Shown: positions 53,618 to 60,923 of the stretch, piece after piece | How positions within the stretch are numbered: position 1 is the first letter of the stretch | How the letters are laid out: every line of letters begins with the position of its first letter | IMG/VR virus record: IMGVR_UViG_3300046005_000547 | Span: 62,001-126,000 of that record | Direction: 5' to 3' (one strand) | From: a virus | Length of the DNA stretch: 64,000 bases | Program-made: the position numbers and the translations under genes | The notes under the pieces: model-generated | Told to the model about the DNA's origin: nothing | What the model saw: only the letters and a program-made list of their open reading frames with translations | The model's database searches: none

Positions 53618-53661
53618 TTTTTACATTAAGTAATTTAACACAAACAATTTTATGAGGAAAC

Positions 53662-53892
53662 ATGTCTAGGTCTAAAAAATTAACCGAGAAACTAAAATGG
53701 ATGGCAACTGTTGTGTCGTTGTTTGGTGCCATCCTAACTTCAGTCGGTTTGACTCCATTAAACATTATTGTATTGAACATTGGTTCGTTATTGTTCACCA
53801 TCTGGGCTCTAAGGATTAAAGATAAAGCCATGATAACAGTTAATGCTGGGATGTTAACAATTTACGGATTTGGTACAATGTTAAACATTTAA
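53662..53892 (+). CDS. Small membrane protein, 76 aa
   Basis: A basic N-terminus (SRSKKLTEKLKW) followed by two to three hydrophobic stretches, LFGAILTSVGLTPLNIIVL, IGSLLFTIWAL and MLTIYGFGTML. The positive-inside rule puts the N-terminus in the cytoplasm. Ribosome site GAGGA. Unknown role. Confidence 0.7.
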   Translation: MSRSKKLTEKLKWMATVVSLFGAILTSVGLTPLNIIVLNIGSLLFTIWALRIKDKAMITVNAGMLTIYGFGTMLNI

Positions 53893-53906
53893 CAAAAGGA
53901 TAAACA

Positions 53907-54326
53907 ATGTCGTTAGATTTAACACAAGAAGAAACAATTGATTCAACTGAAGAAAAGAAAACTCCTAAATCCGTTAAGAGTAAAATTTCACCAAAAGAAG
54001 AAACGGTTGAAATCAAAGAAGAACAATATTTGGATAATAAACAAATCATTGCCATTGATGGTATTTTGTATGAAATCATTCAAAATGATGAATTGATGAC
54101 ATGGCATGATTCTATAACGAATTCTGTTAATTTGAATGCTGTGTTGCCGACAAAAGAAACATTATTGATGATTTTATCTTCTAAGGAAAAATGGATTAAA
54201 GAAGGTTGGTATTGGTCTTCTACGTTATCTGATAGAGAAGTTTGGATTCAGAATTATATTGATTCTAAACGTAAATCTGTACCAAAATCTGATAAATGTA
54301 AATCAATCTATCTTAAACAAATTTAA
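53907..54326 (+). CDS. Hypothetical protein with Lcl/DUF1566-like C-terminus, 139 aa
   Basis: The N-terminal 50 residues are charged and probably disordered. The C-terminal part (AVLPTKETLLMILSSKEKW, EGWYWSST) recalls the LPT...W-YWSST pattern of the DUF1566/Lcl domain, found in fibre tips and adhesins; the domain is short and the match is partial. Function unknown. Confidence 0.6.
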   Translation: MSLDLTQEETIDSTEEKKTPKSVKSKISPKEETVEIKEEQYLDNKQIIAIDGILYEIIQNDELMTWHDSITNSVNLNAVLPTKETLLMILSSKEKWIKEGWYWSSTLSDREVWIQNYIDSKRKSVPKSDKCKSIYLKQI

Positions 54327-54330
54327 ACAT

Positions 54331-54579
54331 ATGCCATTCTATACGTTTAAAAATGTTAATACTGAAGAGATTACAGAGAAGTTTATGTCAATCTCATCAT
54401 TAGATGATTTCAAACAATCTAATCCAGATTTACAAGTTGTTATTTCGGGTGGGATGGGTTTGATTGATTCTCATAAATTAGATGCATCCAGAAAGAAAGA
54501 TAATGGATTTAAGGAAGTCCTCCAAAAGATTCATTCAAGAACTCCTGGATCCGTTCTAAACAGAACATCTAATATATAA
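54331..54579 (+). CDS. FmdB-like small phage protein, 82 aa
   Basis: MPFYTFKNVNTEEITEKFMS is the usual start of a small conserved phage protein family related to FmdB zinc-ribbon proteins, although the cysteines of the ribbon are absent here. The later segment KDNGFKEVLQKIHSRTPGS is also typical. I use the ATG at 54331, not an earlier in-frame ATG inside the previous gene. Confidence 0.65.
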   Translation: MPFYTFKNVNTEEITEKFMSISSLDDFKQSNPDLQVVISGGMGLIDSHKLDASRKKDNGFKEVLQKIHSRTPGSVLNRTSNI

Positions 54580-54609
54580 TGACATATGTAAATTTTAATT
54601 GAGAACATA

Positions 54610-55260
54610 ATGTTTAATCATATACATCATGAATTACCACAGGCTGATAGAATTGTAATCAATGGTTCTAGATTCTATCAAACTTCTAATGGTAAAAGAT
54701 ATCCAAGTGTAACATCAGTGACAAGTTATGCTTCTCGACAATCGATAAATGAATGGAGGGAAAAAGTTGGTGAAGTAGAAGCCGATAAGATTTCTTCAAG
54801 AGCATCTAATCGGGGAACAAGAATTCATTCTTTATGTGAAGATTATATTAACAACAAAGAAGTTATTCCATCTGATTTTGATACAGAAAATTGGAATCGT
54901 TTTAAACCCATTTTACACGACATTGATAATGTACATGGTTTAGAATTAAGATTATTTTCTGATTTATTGGAAGTAGCTGGAACTGCCGATTGTATTGGTG
55001 AATATAAAGGAGTTTTATCTGTAATTGATTTTAAAACTTCTGGTAAATTAAAACGTAAGGAATGGATTACAAATTATTTTCAACAGTGTGCATTTTATGG
55101 ATTATCATTTAGGGAATTAACAGGAATCAACATTAAGCAAATTGTTGTGTTAATCGCAGTCGACGATGAAGAACCTCAAATCTTTATTGAACCGATTCTC
55201 CCTTGGATAGCGTCCGCTAAAGAATGTAGAGAACATTATAGATTATCTACAGGAATTTAA
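54610..55260 (+). CDS. RecB/Cas4-like PD-(D/E)xK exonuclease, 216 aa
   Basis: GTRIHSLCEDYI, VAGTADCIGEYKGVLSVIDFKTS (with Asp and D-x-K of the PD-(D/E)xK nuclease core) and YFQQCAFYGLSFRELTG form the RecB-family exonuclease pattern seen in phage and Cas4 proteins. It probably degrades or resects DNA during replication or host-DNA breakdown. Gene neighbours are replication and lysis genes. Weak ribosome site (GAG). Confidence 0.85.
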   Translation: MFNHIHHELPQADRIVINGSRFYQTSNGKRYPSVTSVTSYASRQSINEWREKVGEVEADKISSRASNRGTRIHSLCEDYINNKEVIPSDFDTENWNRFKPILHDIDNVHGLELRLFSDLLEVAGTADCIGEYKGVLSVIDFKTSGKLKRKEWITNYFQQCAFYGLSFRELTGINIKQIVVLIAVDDEEPQIFIEPILPWIASAKECREHYRLSTGI

Positions 55261-55277
55261 TGTAAAATGCACCTTGT

Positions 55278-55348
55278 CCAAATCGCAGCAAAGAGTTAAG
55301 ATATAACGCTGATTTGGAAAGTATATTAACATAGATGTACGTTAATAT
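55278..55348 (+). promoter_or_regulatory. Two hairpins in the endolysin leader
   Basis: Hairpin 1: CCAAATCGCAGC (55278) with GCTGATTTGG (to 55317), two bases bulged. Hairpin 2: ATATTAAC (55323) with GTTAATAT (to 55348), loop of 10. No T-run follows; it may be a structured leader or operator before the endolysin gene. Confidence 0.45.
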
Positions 55349-55371
55349 GCGCCAAAAAAGGAACGCAAATT

Positions 55372-55854
55372 ATGCTTATAAAGATTCTAGCTACTATTCT
55401 AATCTCATTTTTATCCATGAGTAATATTGTTCATGGTAAATCTAACGGACACAATGTTATCTCTTTTGAACAAAAAGAAATAAATTGTCTTGGTGAAGCA
55501 ATTTACAGAGAAGCAAGAGGTGAACCTGTAACGGGTATGGCTTCTGTTGGTCTTGTGGTAATGAATAGAGTGAAATCTGAGAAATTTCCAAACTCAGTTT
55601 GTGAAGTGACTCATCAAAAAACGAATGGTATGTGTCAATTCTCTTATGCTTGTATGAAGAATCTACCAAAAATAAAAGAATCTGAAAAATTCAATTCGTT
55701 TTACATGGCAAAAATGATTTACCGTAATCAGGTTAAAGACATTACTCGAGGTTCAACCTTCTTTGATATGGGTAGAATGTCTCACAACAAAAAGATGCAT
55801 ATATCTAAATCAATTAAAGTTGGTCCACACCAATTTTATAAAGAACGGGTTTAA
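55372..55854 (+). CDS. SleB/CwlJ-type cell-wall hydrolase (endolysin), 160 aa
   Basis: An N-terminal signal (MLIKILATILISFLSMSNIV) precedes a Hydrolase_2 domain: CLGEAIYREARGEPVTGMAS with the catalytic Glu, VVMNRVKSEKFPNSVCEV, MCQFSYAC and the C-terminal GPHQFYKE. Such enzymes cut peptidoglycan; the signal sequence would export it, as in signal-arrest-release endolysins. A good ribosome site (AAAGGA) precedes the ATG. Confidence 0.85.
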   Translation: MLIKILATILISFLSMSNIVHGKSNGHNVISFEQKEINCLGEAIYREARGEPVTGMASVGLVVMNRVKSEKFPNSVCEVTHQKTNGMCQFSYACMKNLPKIKESEKFNSFYMAKMIYRNQVKDITRGSTFFDMGRMSHNKKMHISKSIKVGPHQFYKERV

Positions 55855-55857
55855 GAG

Positions 55858-55885
55858 TTTCGTTAAGATTAAAATGTAGTATAAT
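55858..55885 (+). promoter_or_regulatory. Promoter TTTCGT-N16-TATAAT
   Basis: TTTCGT at 55858-55863, 16 bp, TATAAT at 55880-55885, directly before the gene 33-59-32 group. Confidence 0.65.
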
Positions 55886-55898
55886 AAAGGAGTTGTAT

Positions 55899-56081
55899 AT
55901 GAGAACACCAATTACAATAAATTCATTTGAAACTACAAAGAATAATGAAAAAGCTGTAGTTCATGTAGTTTTATGTGATGATGGTTCGATGTGGCAAATA
56001 CTTGGTAATATCCGTGGAGTAACAACGGATTCTGTCTGGACTAGAATACCAGATATCCCTCAAGAACAACAAAAGGTTTAA
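55899..56081 (+). CDS. Hypothetical protein, 60 aa
   Basis: A small protein (TPITINSFETTKNNEKAVVH, later GSMWQILGNIRGVTTDSVWT). AAAGGAG precedes the ATG at 55899 with 6 bases spacing; the in-frame TTG at 55893 is unlikely. First gene of the 33-59-32 operon. Many phages carry similar short proteins of unknown use. Confidence 0.7.
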   Translation: MRTPITINSFETTKNNEKAVVHVVLCDDGSMWQILGNIRGVTTDSVWTRIPDIPQEQQKV

Positions 56082-56082
56082 A

Positions 56083-56298
56083 ATGTTTAATACAATCAAC
56101 GAGTTCTCAATCTTCATTGAATCGAAAGCCAAAGAAATGAAGATTTCAATCATTGATACAATTTTAGAATATTGTGAAGAACATCTACTTGAAATAACGG
56201 ATATTACTCCAATGTTAAATCGTTCTATCAAAGATAAAATAGAACAAGAATATATTGATTCTGGTATGTTACCCAGAAAAACAACTATTGAGTTATAA
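56083..56298 (+). CDS. 33: Late transcription coactivator (gp33)
   Basis: 71 residues. IDTILEYCEEHLLEI and LNRSIKDKIEQEYIDSGMLP match the conserved gp33 core of distant T4-like phages, with the C-terminal hydrophobic peptide (TTIEL) that binds the sliding clamp. gp33 links gp55-bound RNA polymerase to gp45 at late promoters. The order 33-59-32 is as in T4. Confidence 0.75.
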   Translation: MFNTINEFSIFIESKAKEMKISIIDTILEYCEEHLLEITDITPMLNRSIKDKIEQEYIDSGMLPRKTTIEL

Positions 56299-56299
56299 C

Positions 56300-56893
56300 A
56301 TGAATGGATTTTCCTTATATTGCTATCATCATTCAATAAAATTACATTTCACCAAAGAAAAATATAACATCTTTACCCATAACGGTAAATCAAATTGTTC
56401 TTATGAATCTTACTTGAAACGTAATGATTATAAAATATATGAAGCAGCTGGTAAATACTTCAAAACTGATATTGAAGCAATTCAATTCATTGCGGCAAAC
56501 GTTGCTTATGGTAACGTAAATTTTATCTACGACTTAGACAAATCTGTTGACAATTATTTGATGTTCCTGAAAAGAAAACAATCAATAACTCACACATTCA
56601 AAGAGGATATAGATAAAATAGAGCTTGAAATAGATAAATTGAATAATCCTGATGTAAATTTATTTGATTTCTCTAAGAAAGCTCTACCTTTAATTTGGAA
56701 TATGTATCTATGTAATCAAATTACAACGGAAACTTTAAACATTCTAAATAACATTAATGGATTCTTAAATGATGTCAATTTAAAACAATTCGACAAAGAT
56801 ATCTTACGAATTAAAAAGTTCAACGGATTCTTTGATATGAATATCGATAAAATGTCAATCATCTATACAAATTCATTGTTAAATCGCGTCTAA
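56300..56893 (+). CDS. 59: Helicase loader (gp59)
   Basis: 197 residues (T4 gp59 is 217). YESYLKRNDYKIYEAAGKYF, AIQFIAANVAYGN and YLMFLKRKQSITHTFKEDI follow the gp59 layout; the protein loads the gp41 helicase onto gp32-coated forks. I use the ATG at 56300, just after the gp33 stop. Identification leans on the shared motifs and on its position between 33 and 32. Confidence 0.8.
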   Translation: MNGFSLYCYHHSIKLHFTKEKYNIFTHNGKSNCSYESYLKRNDYKIYEAAGKYFKTDIEAIQFIAANVAYGNVNFIYDLDKSVDNYLMFLKRKQSITHTFKEDIDKIELEIDKLNNPDVNLFDFSKKALPLIWNMYLCNQITTETLNILNNINGFLNDVNLKQFDKDILRIKKFNGFFDMNIDKMSIIYTNSLLNRV

Positions 56894-56924
56894 AATAACT
56901 TTTTTAAAATCACAGGAATAAAAT

Positions 56925-57848
56925 ATGAACATTGAATCTTTACGTAAAATGCGCAACGCTGACTTCTCTACAATCACAGCTGAATTAGAAAAAATTGTAT
57001 CTCCATCAACAAATCGTTCTGACGATGATGAACGTTATTGGAAACCAACTCGTGATAAAGTTGGTAACGGTTCTGCTGAAATTCGTTTCTTACCTCGTTT
57101 GGAAGGTGATGATTTACCTTGGGTTCGTGTTTATTCTCACGCATTTAAAGGCCCAACAGGTAAATGGTATATTGAAAATTCATTAACTACAATCGGTCAA
57201 GACGATCCAGTTGGTAAAATCAATCAAGATCTTTGGAACACTGGTTTAGAATCAGATAAAAATAAAGCTCGTGACCAAAAACGTAGAACGTCGTTTATCG
57301 CAAATGTATACATTGTTAATGATCCAGCTAATCCAGATAACAATGGTACTGTACGTTTATTCAAATTTGGTAAAAAGATTTTTGATAAAATCATGGATAA
57401 AGCCAAACCGGCATTTGCCGAAGATAAAAGTGTAAATGTATTTGATTTGTGGGATGGAGCAAACTTTAAATTACGTGTGAAAAACGTTGAAGGATTCCCA
57501 AATTATGACCAATCATTCTTTGATTCTCAATCTGAATTATTGGGCGGTGATGAAAACAAATTATTATCTGTTATTCAAAAACAACACCCACTTCGTGAAT
57601 TCTTGGATCCTAAGAATTTCAAATCGTTTGAAGAATTATCTCGTAAGGTTAATTCTGTGTTGTATCCTAATCAACAACAAGAAACTCCAACAGCTGCATC
57701 TATGACTGAAAGTTATAAAGCACCAGAAATTAAATCTGCTACTCCGTCATTTGAATCTAAAATGCCATCTACCCCGAATCCAATGAGTTCTGGTGATGAA
57801 GAGACTGACCTCATGTCGTACTTTAATTCATTAGCTTCTGATTTATAA
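56925..57848 (+). CDS. 32: Single-stranded DNA-binding protein (gp32), no zinc cysteines
   Basis: 307 residues. N-terminal LRKMRNADFSTITAELEKI, then WKPTRDKVGNGSAEIRFLPR, GPTGKWYIENSLTTIGQDDP, FIANVYIVNDPANPDNNG and FKFGKKIFDKIMD are gp32 core signatures; the C-terminus is acidic (DEETDLMSYFNSLASDL), where partner proteins bind. T4 gp32 holds a zinc ion with one His and three Cys; this protein contains no Cys at all, as I recall for cyanophage-type gp32. Ribosome site CAGGA; a strong terminator follows. Confidence 0.95.
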   Translation: MNIESLRKMRNADFSTITAELEKIVSPSTNRSDDDERYWKPTRDKVGNGSAEIRFLPRLEGDDLPWVRVYSHAFKGPTGKWYIENSLTTIGQDDPVGKINQDLWNTGLESDKNKARDQKRRTSFIANVYIVNDPANPDNNGTVRLFKFGKKIFDKIMDKAKPAFAEDKSVNVFDLWDGANFKLRVKNVEGFPNYDQSFFDSQSELLGGDENKLLSVIQKQHPLREFLDPKNFKSFEELSRKVNSVLYPNQQQETPTAASMTESYKAPEIKSATPSFESKMPSTPNPMSSGDEETDLMSYFNSLASDL

Positions 57849-57875
57849 CAAGTTTTTTGATGTAAAATAAACTGA

Positions 57876-57909
57876 TGGAATAGTTCTTAATTGAACTATT
57901 CCATTTTTT
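57876..57909 (+). terminator. Intrinsic terminator after gene 32
   Basis: TGGAATAGTTC pairs perfectly with GAACTATTCCA around TTAATT, followed by TTTTTT. Confidence 0.9.
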
Positions 57910-57929
57910 GTAGATAAAAATATGCATCT

Positions 57930-57937
57930 TATAAATA
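57930..57937 (+). promoter_or_regulatory. T4-type late promoter box TATAAATA
   Basis: Perfect TATAAATA, 24 bases before the ATG at 57961 and after the gene 32 terminator. It makes the PEP-CTERM gene an independent late transcript. Confidence 0.8.
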
Positions 57938-57960
57938 TCTACAACAACAGGAGAAATTAA

Positions 57961-58818
57961 ATGAAAAAATTATTACTAGGAATGATGTTAATTGGTTCAA
58001 TCAATTATGCATCAGCTAATACGGTCAATGGGGTTTATTGGAATCCAACAGATGGTTCTGATTTAACTATTGATGGTGGGTTATTTGAAACCATAGCAGG
58101 ACATGTAGGTGACCATATCGTTGGTTATGGTGAAGTGAACAAATTCAACGGAAGATACCAAAATGAATTTTGTCCTGGATGCGAATTAACATATACATTT
58201 TCTTATCAAATGTTATCGTCTAGTTCCAATGCAGTGACATATGATGGTTCTAATACGTATTTCAAAACATTTGAACAAGTATGGAATGGAACATCTATTG
58301 ATTATATTAACAATTCGTTTTTGATAGGTTCTGGTGATAAACGGTCATTTTTCCCCACTATCAATCCATTAGAATATACATTTACGTTTGGTGATGGTAT
58401 TGTTGAATTTTTTGCCGATTCAACTCCAGATTTCACTGAAAATGCGCCAACACTTGCTTCGGCTTCTGATGGTATTAGTTTCTTGAAATTAAAAAGTAAT
58501 GGATTATTGAGAGGGACTGGATATGATATTTTTAATCCAGGCGCAATTTACGGATCTGGTTCGGGATTCTTGGATGCAGTTTCCGGTTCAGCGTTTGAAT
58601 TTTTCAATACAAATTCAATGAATGGTGCAGATTTACAATTTACGTCATCTTTCCATATCAATAATTCGGCAAGAGAATCTGATTATCTATTGGGAGGAAC
58701 CGTTCATGTAACAGGTGATACGGTCGACGTACCAGAACCTTCTTCTATTCTAATTTTCTTGTCTGGAATCTTAGGGGTGTTCTATTTTGTATCCAATACC
58801 AGAAATATGGTAGCTTAA
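57961..58818 (+). CDS. Secreted PEP-CTERM domain protein, 285 aa
   Basis: Signal peptide MKKLLLGMMLIGSINYASAN, a Gly/Ser/Asn-rich extracellular-type beta domain (two Cys in FCPGCELTYTF), and a C-terminal DVPEPSS motif followed by a hydrophobic segment ILIFLSGILGVFYFVS and a short Arg-containing end. This is the PEP-CTERM sorting signal recognised by bacterial exosortases, which process and place proteins at the outer surface. It has its own late promoter, ribosome site (AGGAG) and terminator. I recognise no known phage family. Possible roles: altering the host surface or superinfection exclusion; both are inference. Confidence 0.85.
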   Translation: MKKLLLGMMLIGSINYASANTVNGVYWNPTDGSDLTIDGGLFETIAGHVGDHIVGYGEVNKFNGRYQNEFCPGCELTYTFSYQMLSSSSNAVTYDGSNTYFKTFEQVWNGTSIDYINNSFLIGSGDKRSFFPTINPLEYTFTFGDGIVEFFADSTPDFTENAPTLASASDGISFLKLKSNGLLRGTGYDIFNPGAIYGSGSGFLDAVSGSAFEFFNTNSMNGADLQFTSSFHINNSARESDYLLGGTVHVTGDTVDVPEPSSILIFLSGILGVFYFVSNTRNMVA

Positions 58819-58824
58819 ATTATT

Positions 58825-58866
58825 AAATCCAATTTAGATTAAATTCTAAATTGGATTTTTATTGGA
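58825..58866 (+). terminator. Intrinsic terminator
   Basis: AATCCAATTTAGA pairs with TCTAAATTGGATT, followed by TTTATT. Confidence 0.9.
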
Positions 58867-59017
58867 TAAAATTTCATACGCAATTTATAATCCTCATAAT
58901 TTGTTAATTACGGACGATTTAAGATGTTTTAATTAAATGTTAATGTAACTGTACAACATTATATTGAATCCGTCTTAAAACAACAAATTTCCATGTTTAA
59001 ATTGATTTTAAAATATC

Positions 59018-59045
59018 TTTCGAAACATCGAATACTCGTTATAAT
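59018..59045 (+). promoter_or_regulatory. Promoter TTTCGA-N16-TATAAT in a degenerate cassette
   Basis: TTTCGA at 59018-59023, ATCGA just inside the spacer, TATAAT at 59040-59045. Upstream the DNA (GAATCCGTCTTAAAACAACA near 58967) is a partial copy of the cassette family. No gene is seen between 58819 and 59079. Confidence 0.75.
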
Positions 59046-59079
59046 AGATCTCAATACAAATTTATTATGAGGAATTAAA

Positions 59080-59358
59080 ATGGCAACTTACCTAACATCC
59101 AAACGTCAATTTGACAAATTGAATGAATTTGAACGTAAAGATGTTCAACAAATTTTAGACAACTTCTTACATAAATCTCATACATTCGTTTCCATTGAAT
59201 TGAGAAAACCTCCAAAAGGTATTCAGATGTCGGTTGTTTATGGATCGTTGGGTATTTGCGAATTTAATATGAAAGAATATATAAGAATGAATAGTAAAAT
59301 CGTTAAACAATCGGTTGCCGTTGAAACCGTTAAATCTTGGTTAAATGAAAAAGGATAA
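59080..59358 (+). CDS. Hypothetical protein, 92 aa
   Basis: Small mixed protein (TSKRQFDKLNEFERKDVQQI, LRKPPKGIQMSVVYGSLG). Strong ribosome site (GAGGA). It shares a promoter and probably a transcript with the ADP-ribosylglycohydrolase gene four bases downstream. No family recognised. Confidence 0.7.
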   Translation: MATYLTSKRQFDKLNEFERKDVQQILDNFLHKSHTFVSIELRKPPKGIQMSVVYGSLGICEFNMKEYIRMNSKIVKQSVAVETVKSWLNEKG

Positions 59359-59361
59359 ATT

Positions 59362-60159
59362 ATGATTGGTGCTGTAATTGGAGACGTAATAGGATCCGTC
59401 TATGAGTTCGATAATGTAAAGACAAAAGAGTTTGAATTATTTCAAAAGGATTCAATATACACAGATGATTCTGTATTAACATTTGCTATAGCAAAATCTA
59501 TCTTGGATGAAGAATCTTATATTGATAATGTAAAGGATTTCGGTAGAAGATATTCGGACGCCGGATATGGTGGTATGTTTAAACAATGGTTGTTCTCCGA
59601 AGACGTTGAACCATATAACAGTTACGGTAATGGTTCGGCAATGCGAGTGTCATCAGTTGGATTCTTATTTGATACCATAGAAGATGTTTTATATCAAGCT
59701 GAATTATCCGCTGCGATTACCCATAATCACCAAGAAGGAATCAAAGGTGCTCAAGCAACTGCTCTTTCGATCTTCTTGGCAAGAACGGGTAATTCTAAGG
59801 AACAAATCAAACATGAAATTGAAACTCGATTTGGATATGATTTAAACAGAACATTGGATGAAATCAGACCAACATATAAATTCAATGAAACATGTCAGAA
59901 GACTGTCCCTGAATCAATCATATCTTTCCTTGAATCGACAGATTTCGAAGATGCCATTAGAAACGCAATTAGTCTAGGTGGAGACAGCGATACATTAGCT
60001 TGTATCTGCGGTGGTATAGCGGAAGCATTTTATGGGGAGATTCCTGATTATATCTTATCGGAAACATTGATTAGATTACCGCAAGAATTTATTGATATTT
60101 TAAATTTATTTGATGATAAAGTGTATAAATACAATAAATCAAATAAGGAATCGCAATGA
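59362..60159 (+). CDS. ADP-ribosylglycohydrolase (ARH/DraG family), 265 aa
   Basis: The family signature is clear: GAVIGDVIGSVYEF at the start, YTDDSVLTFA (metal Asp residues), NGSAMRVSSVGFLFD, ITHNHQEGIKGAQATALSIF and the metal site LGGDSDTLACICGGIAEAFYG. These enzymes remove ADP-ribose from modified proteins or other acceptors. In a phage it might reverse host ADP-ribosylation defences or tune NAD-linked chemistry; this is inference. The end overlaps the next start (ATGA) and contains the late box TATAAATA for that gene. Confidence 0.92.
   Translation: MIGAVIGDVIGSVYEFDNVKTKEFELFQKDSIYTDDSVLTFAIAKSILDEESYIDNVKDFGRRYSDAGYGGMFKQWLFSEDVEPYNSYGNGSAMRVSSVGFLFDTIEDVLYQAELSAAITHNHQEGIKGAQATALSIFLARTGNSKEQIKHEIETRFGYDLNRTLDEIRPTYKFNETCQKTVPESIISFLESTDFEDAIRNAISLGGDSDTLACICGGIAEAFYGEIPDYILSETLIRLPQEFIDILNLFDDKVYKYNKSNKESQ
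60124..60131 (+). promoter_or_regulatory. T4-type late promoter box TATAAATA
   Basis: Perfect TATAAATA within the 3' end of the glycohydrolase gene, 25 bases before the ATG at 60156, whose product has the shared N-terminal peptide. Confidence 0.65.
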
Positions 60160-60388
60160 AAACATTTAAAGAATTCCATGAATTGGTCATGGAATCACTC
60201 AACCGATTGATGTAGATAAATTGGAAGAAGCTGTTAAGATGACTGACAAATATCTACAATCAACTGTTAAACGATTGATGATTAATCTAACCAAGTTGGA
60301 CCCAACCAATCAAGTTGATTCTGCATCTTATTACAAATTAGCAAAAATGTTAAATGATAACTTAACTGAATTGTTAAGTCGCAAATAA
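60156..60388 (+). pseudogene. Frameshifted gene with capsid-targeting-like N-terminus
   Basis: Starts MKTFKEFHELVMES, the shared N-terminal peptide. Frame 1 stops at a TAG after 19 codons; the -1 frame is open over TQPIDVDKLEEAVKMTDKYL to LNDNLTELLSRK (stop 60386-60388). The join lies between about 60194 and 60206. The product would be about 77 residues. Ribosome site AAGGA and the late box at 60124 suggest it was or is a late head protein. Mutation, assembly indel or a programmed shift are all possible. Confidence 0.65.
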
Positions 60389-60398
60389 AATGTATTAA

Positions 60399-60436
60399 AA
60401 ATCCCAGAGTGAATTAACGCTCTGGGATTTTTATTG
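60399..60436. terminator. Bidirectional intrinsic terminator
   Basis: AATCCCAGAG pairs with CTCTGGGATT; a T-run follows on both strands (TTTTTATT on plus, TTTTTAAT on minus). It separates the convergent genes ending at 60388 and 60438. Confidence 0.85.
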
Positions 60437-60437
60437 T

Positions 60438-60920
60438 TTAAAATTTAACAATTCCTTCTTCTAAAATATGGAGTTTCAATTCATAAATCATTTTATCAAA
60501 TAGTTCACCAGGAGATAATTTGGTTTCATCTAATTTAAAACATTTCGATACAAATTCTGAACATATCTCACCAGAATAATCTTTAACTTTAATTTGTACA
60601 CCAAATCGCCTCAACAATGATTTAACACCAACAGCAATGAAATCCATGTATCCATATCTAACTGGAGAAATCATGGGAATAATATTGTCTTTATGTTGAT
60701 TCCATAAAATAGATGTATCAACAATTGTGTATCTTCTGTTTTCGTAATTAGACATAAAATTCATATTTCTATTGGATCCCATTGTTGATTCCAAAATGAA
60801 TTTACCATCATCAGAAATTATCCCAACATGTATATATTCACTACCACTAAACGTTTTTATTATCAAATCCAATAATTTGTAATCCCCGTCTTTGAAGAAA
60901 ATTGTTTGACCTGTTTTCAT
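60438..60920 (-). CDS. Permuted NlpC/P60-type (YiiX/YebB-like) hydrolase, 160 aa
   Basis: YIHVGIISDDGKFILEST carries the catalytic His and EICSEFVSKCF the catalytic Cys in the permuted order of the YiiX/C92 papain-fold group. Such enzymes cut amide bonds in peptidoglycan or lipid substrates. It follows a large virion-type gene by three bases, so it may be a virion-carried wall enzyme or a late lysis factor; the substrate cannot be read from the sequence. Confidence 0.75.
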   Translation of the reverse strand: MKTGQTIFFKDGDYKLLDLIIKTFSGSEYIHVGIISDDGKFILESTMGSNRNMNFMSNYENRRYTIVDTSILWNQHKDNIIPMISPVRYGYMDFIAVGVKSLLRRFGVQIKVKDYSGEICSEFVSKCFKLDETKLSPGELFDKMIYELKLHILEEGIVKF

Positions 60921-60923
60921 AAT

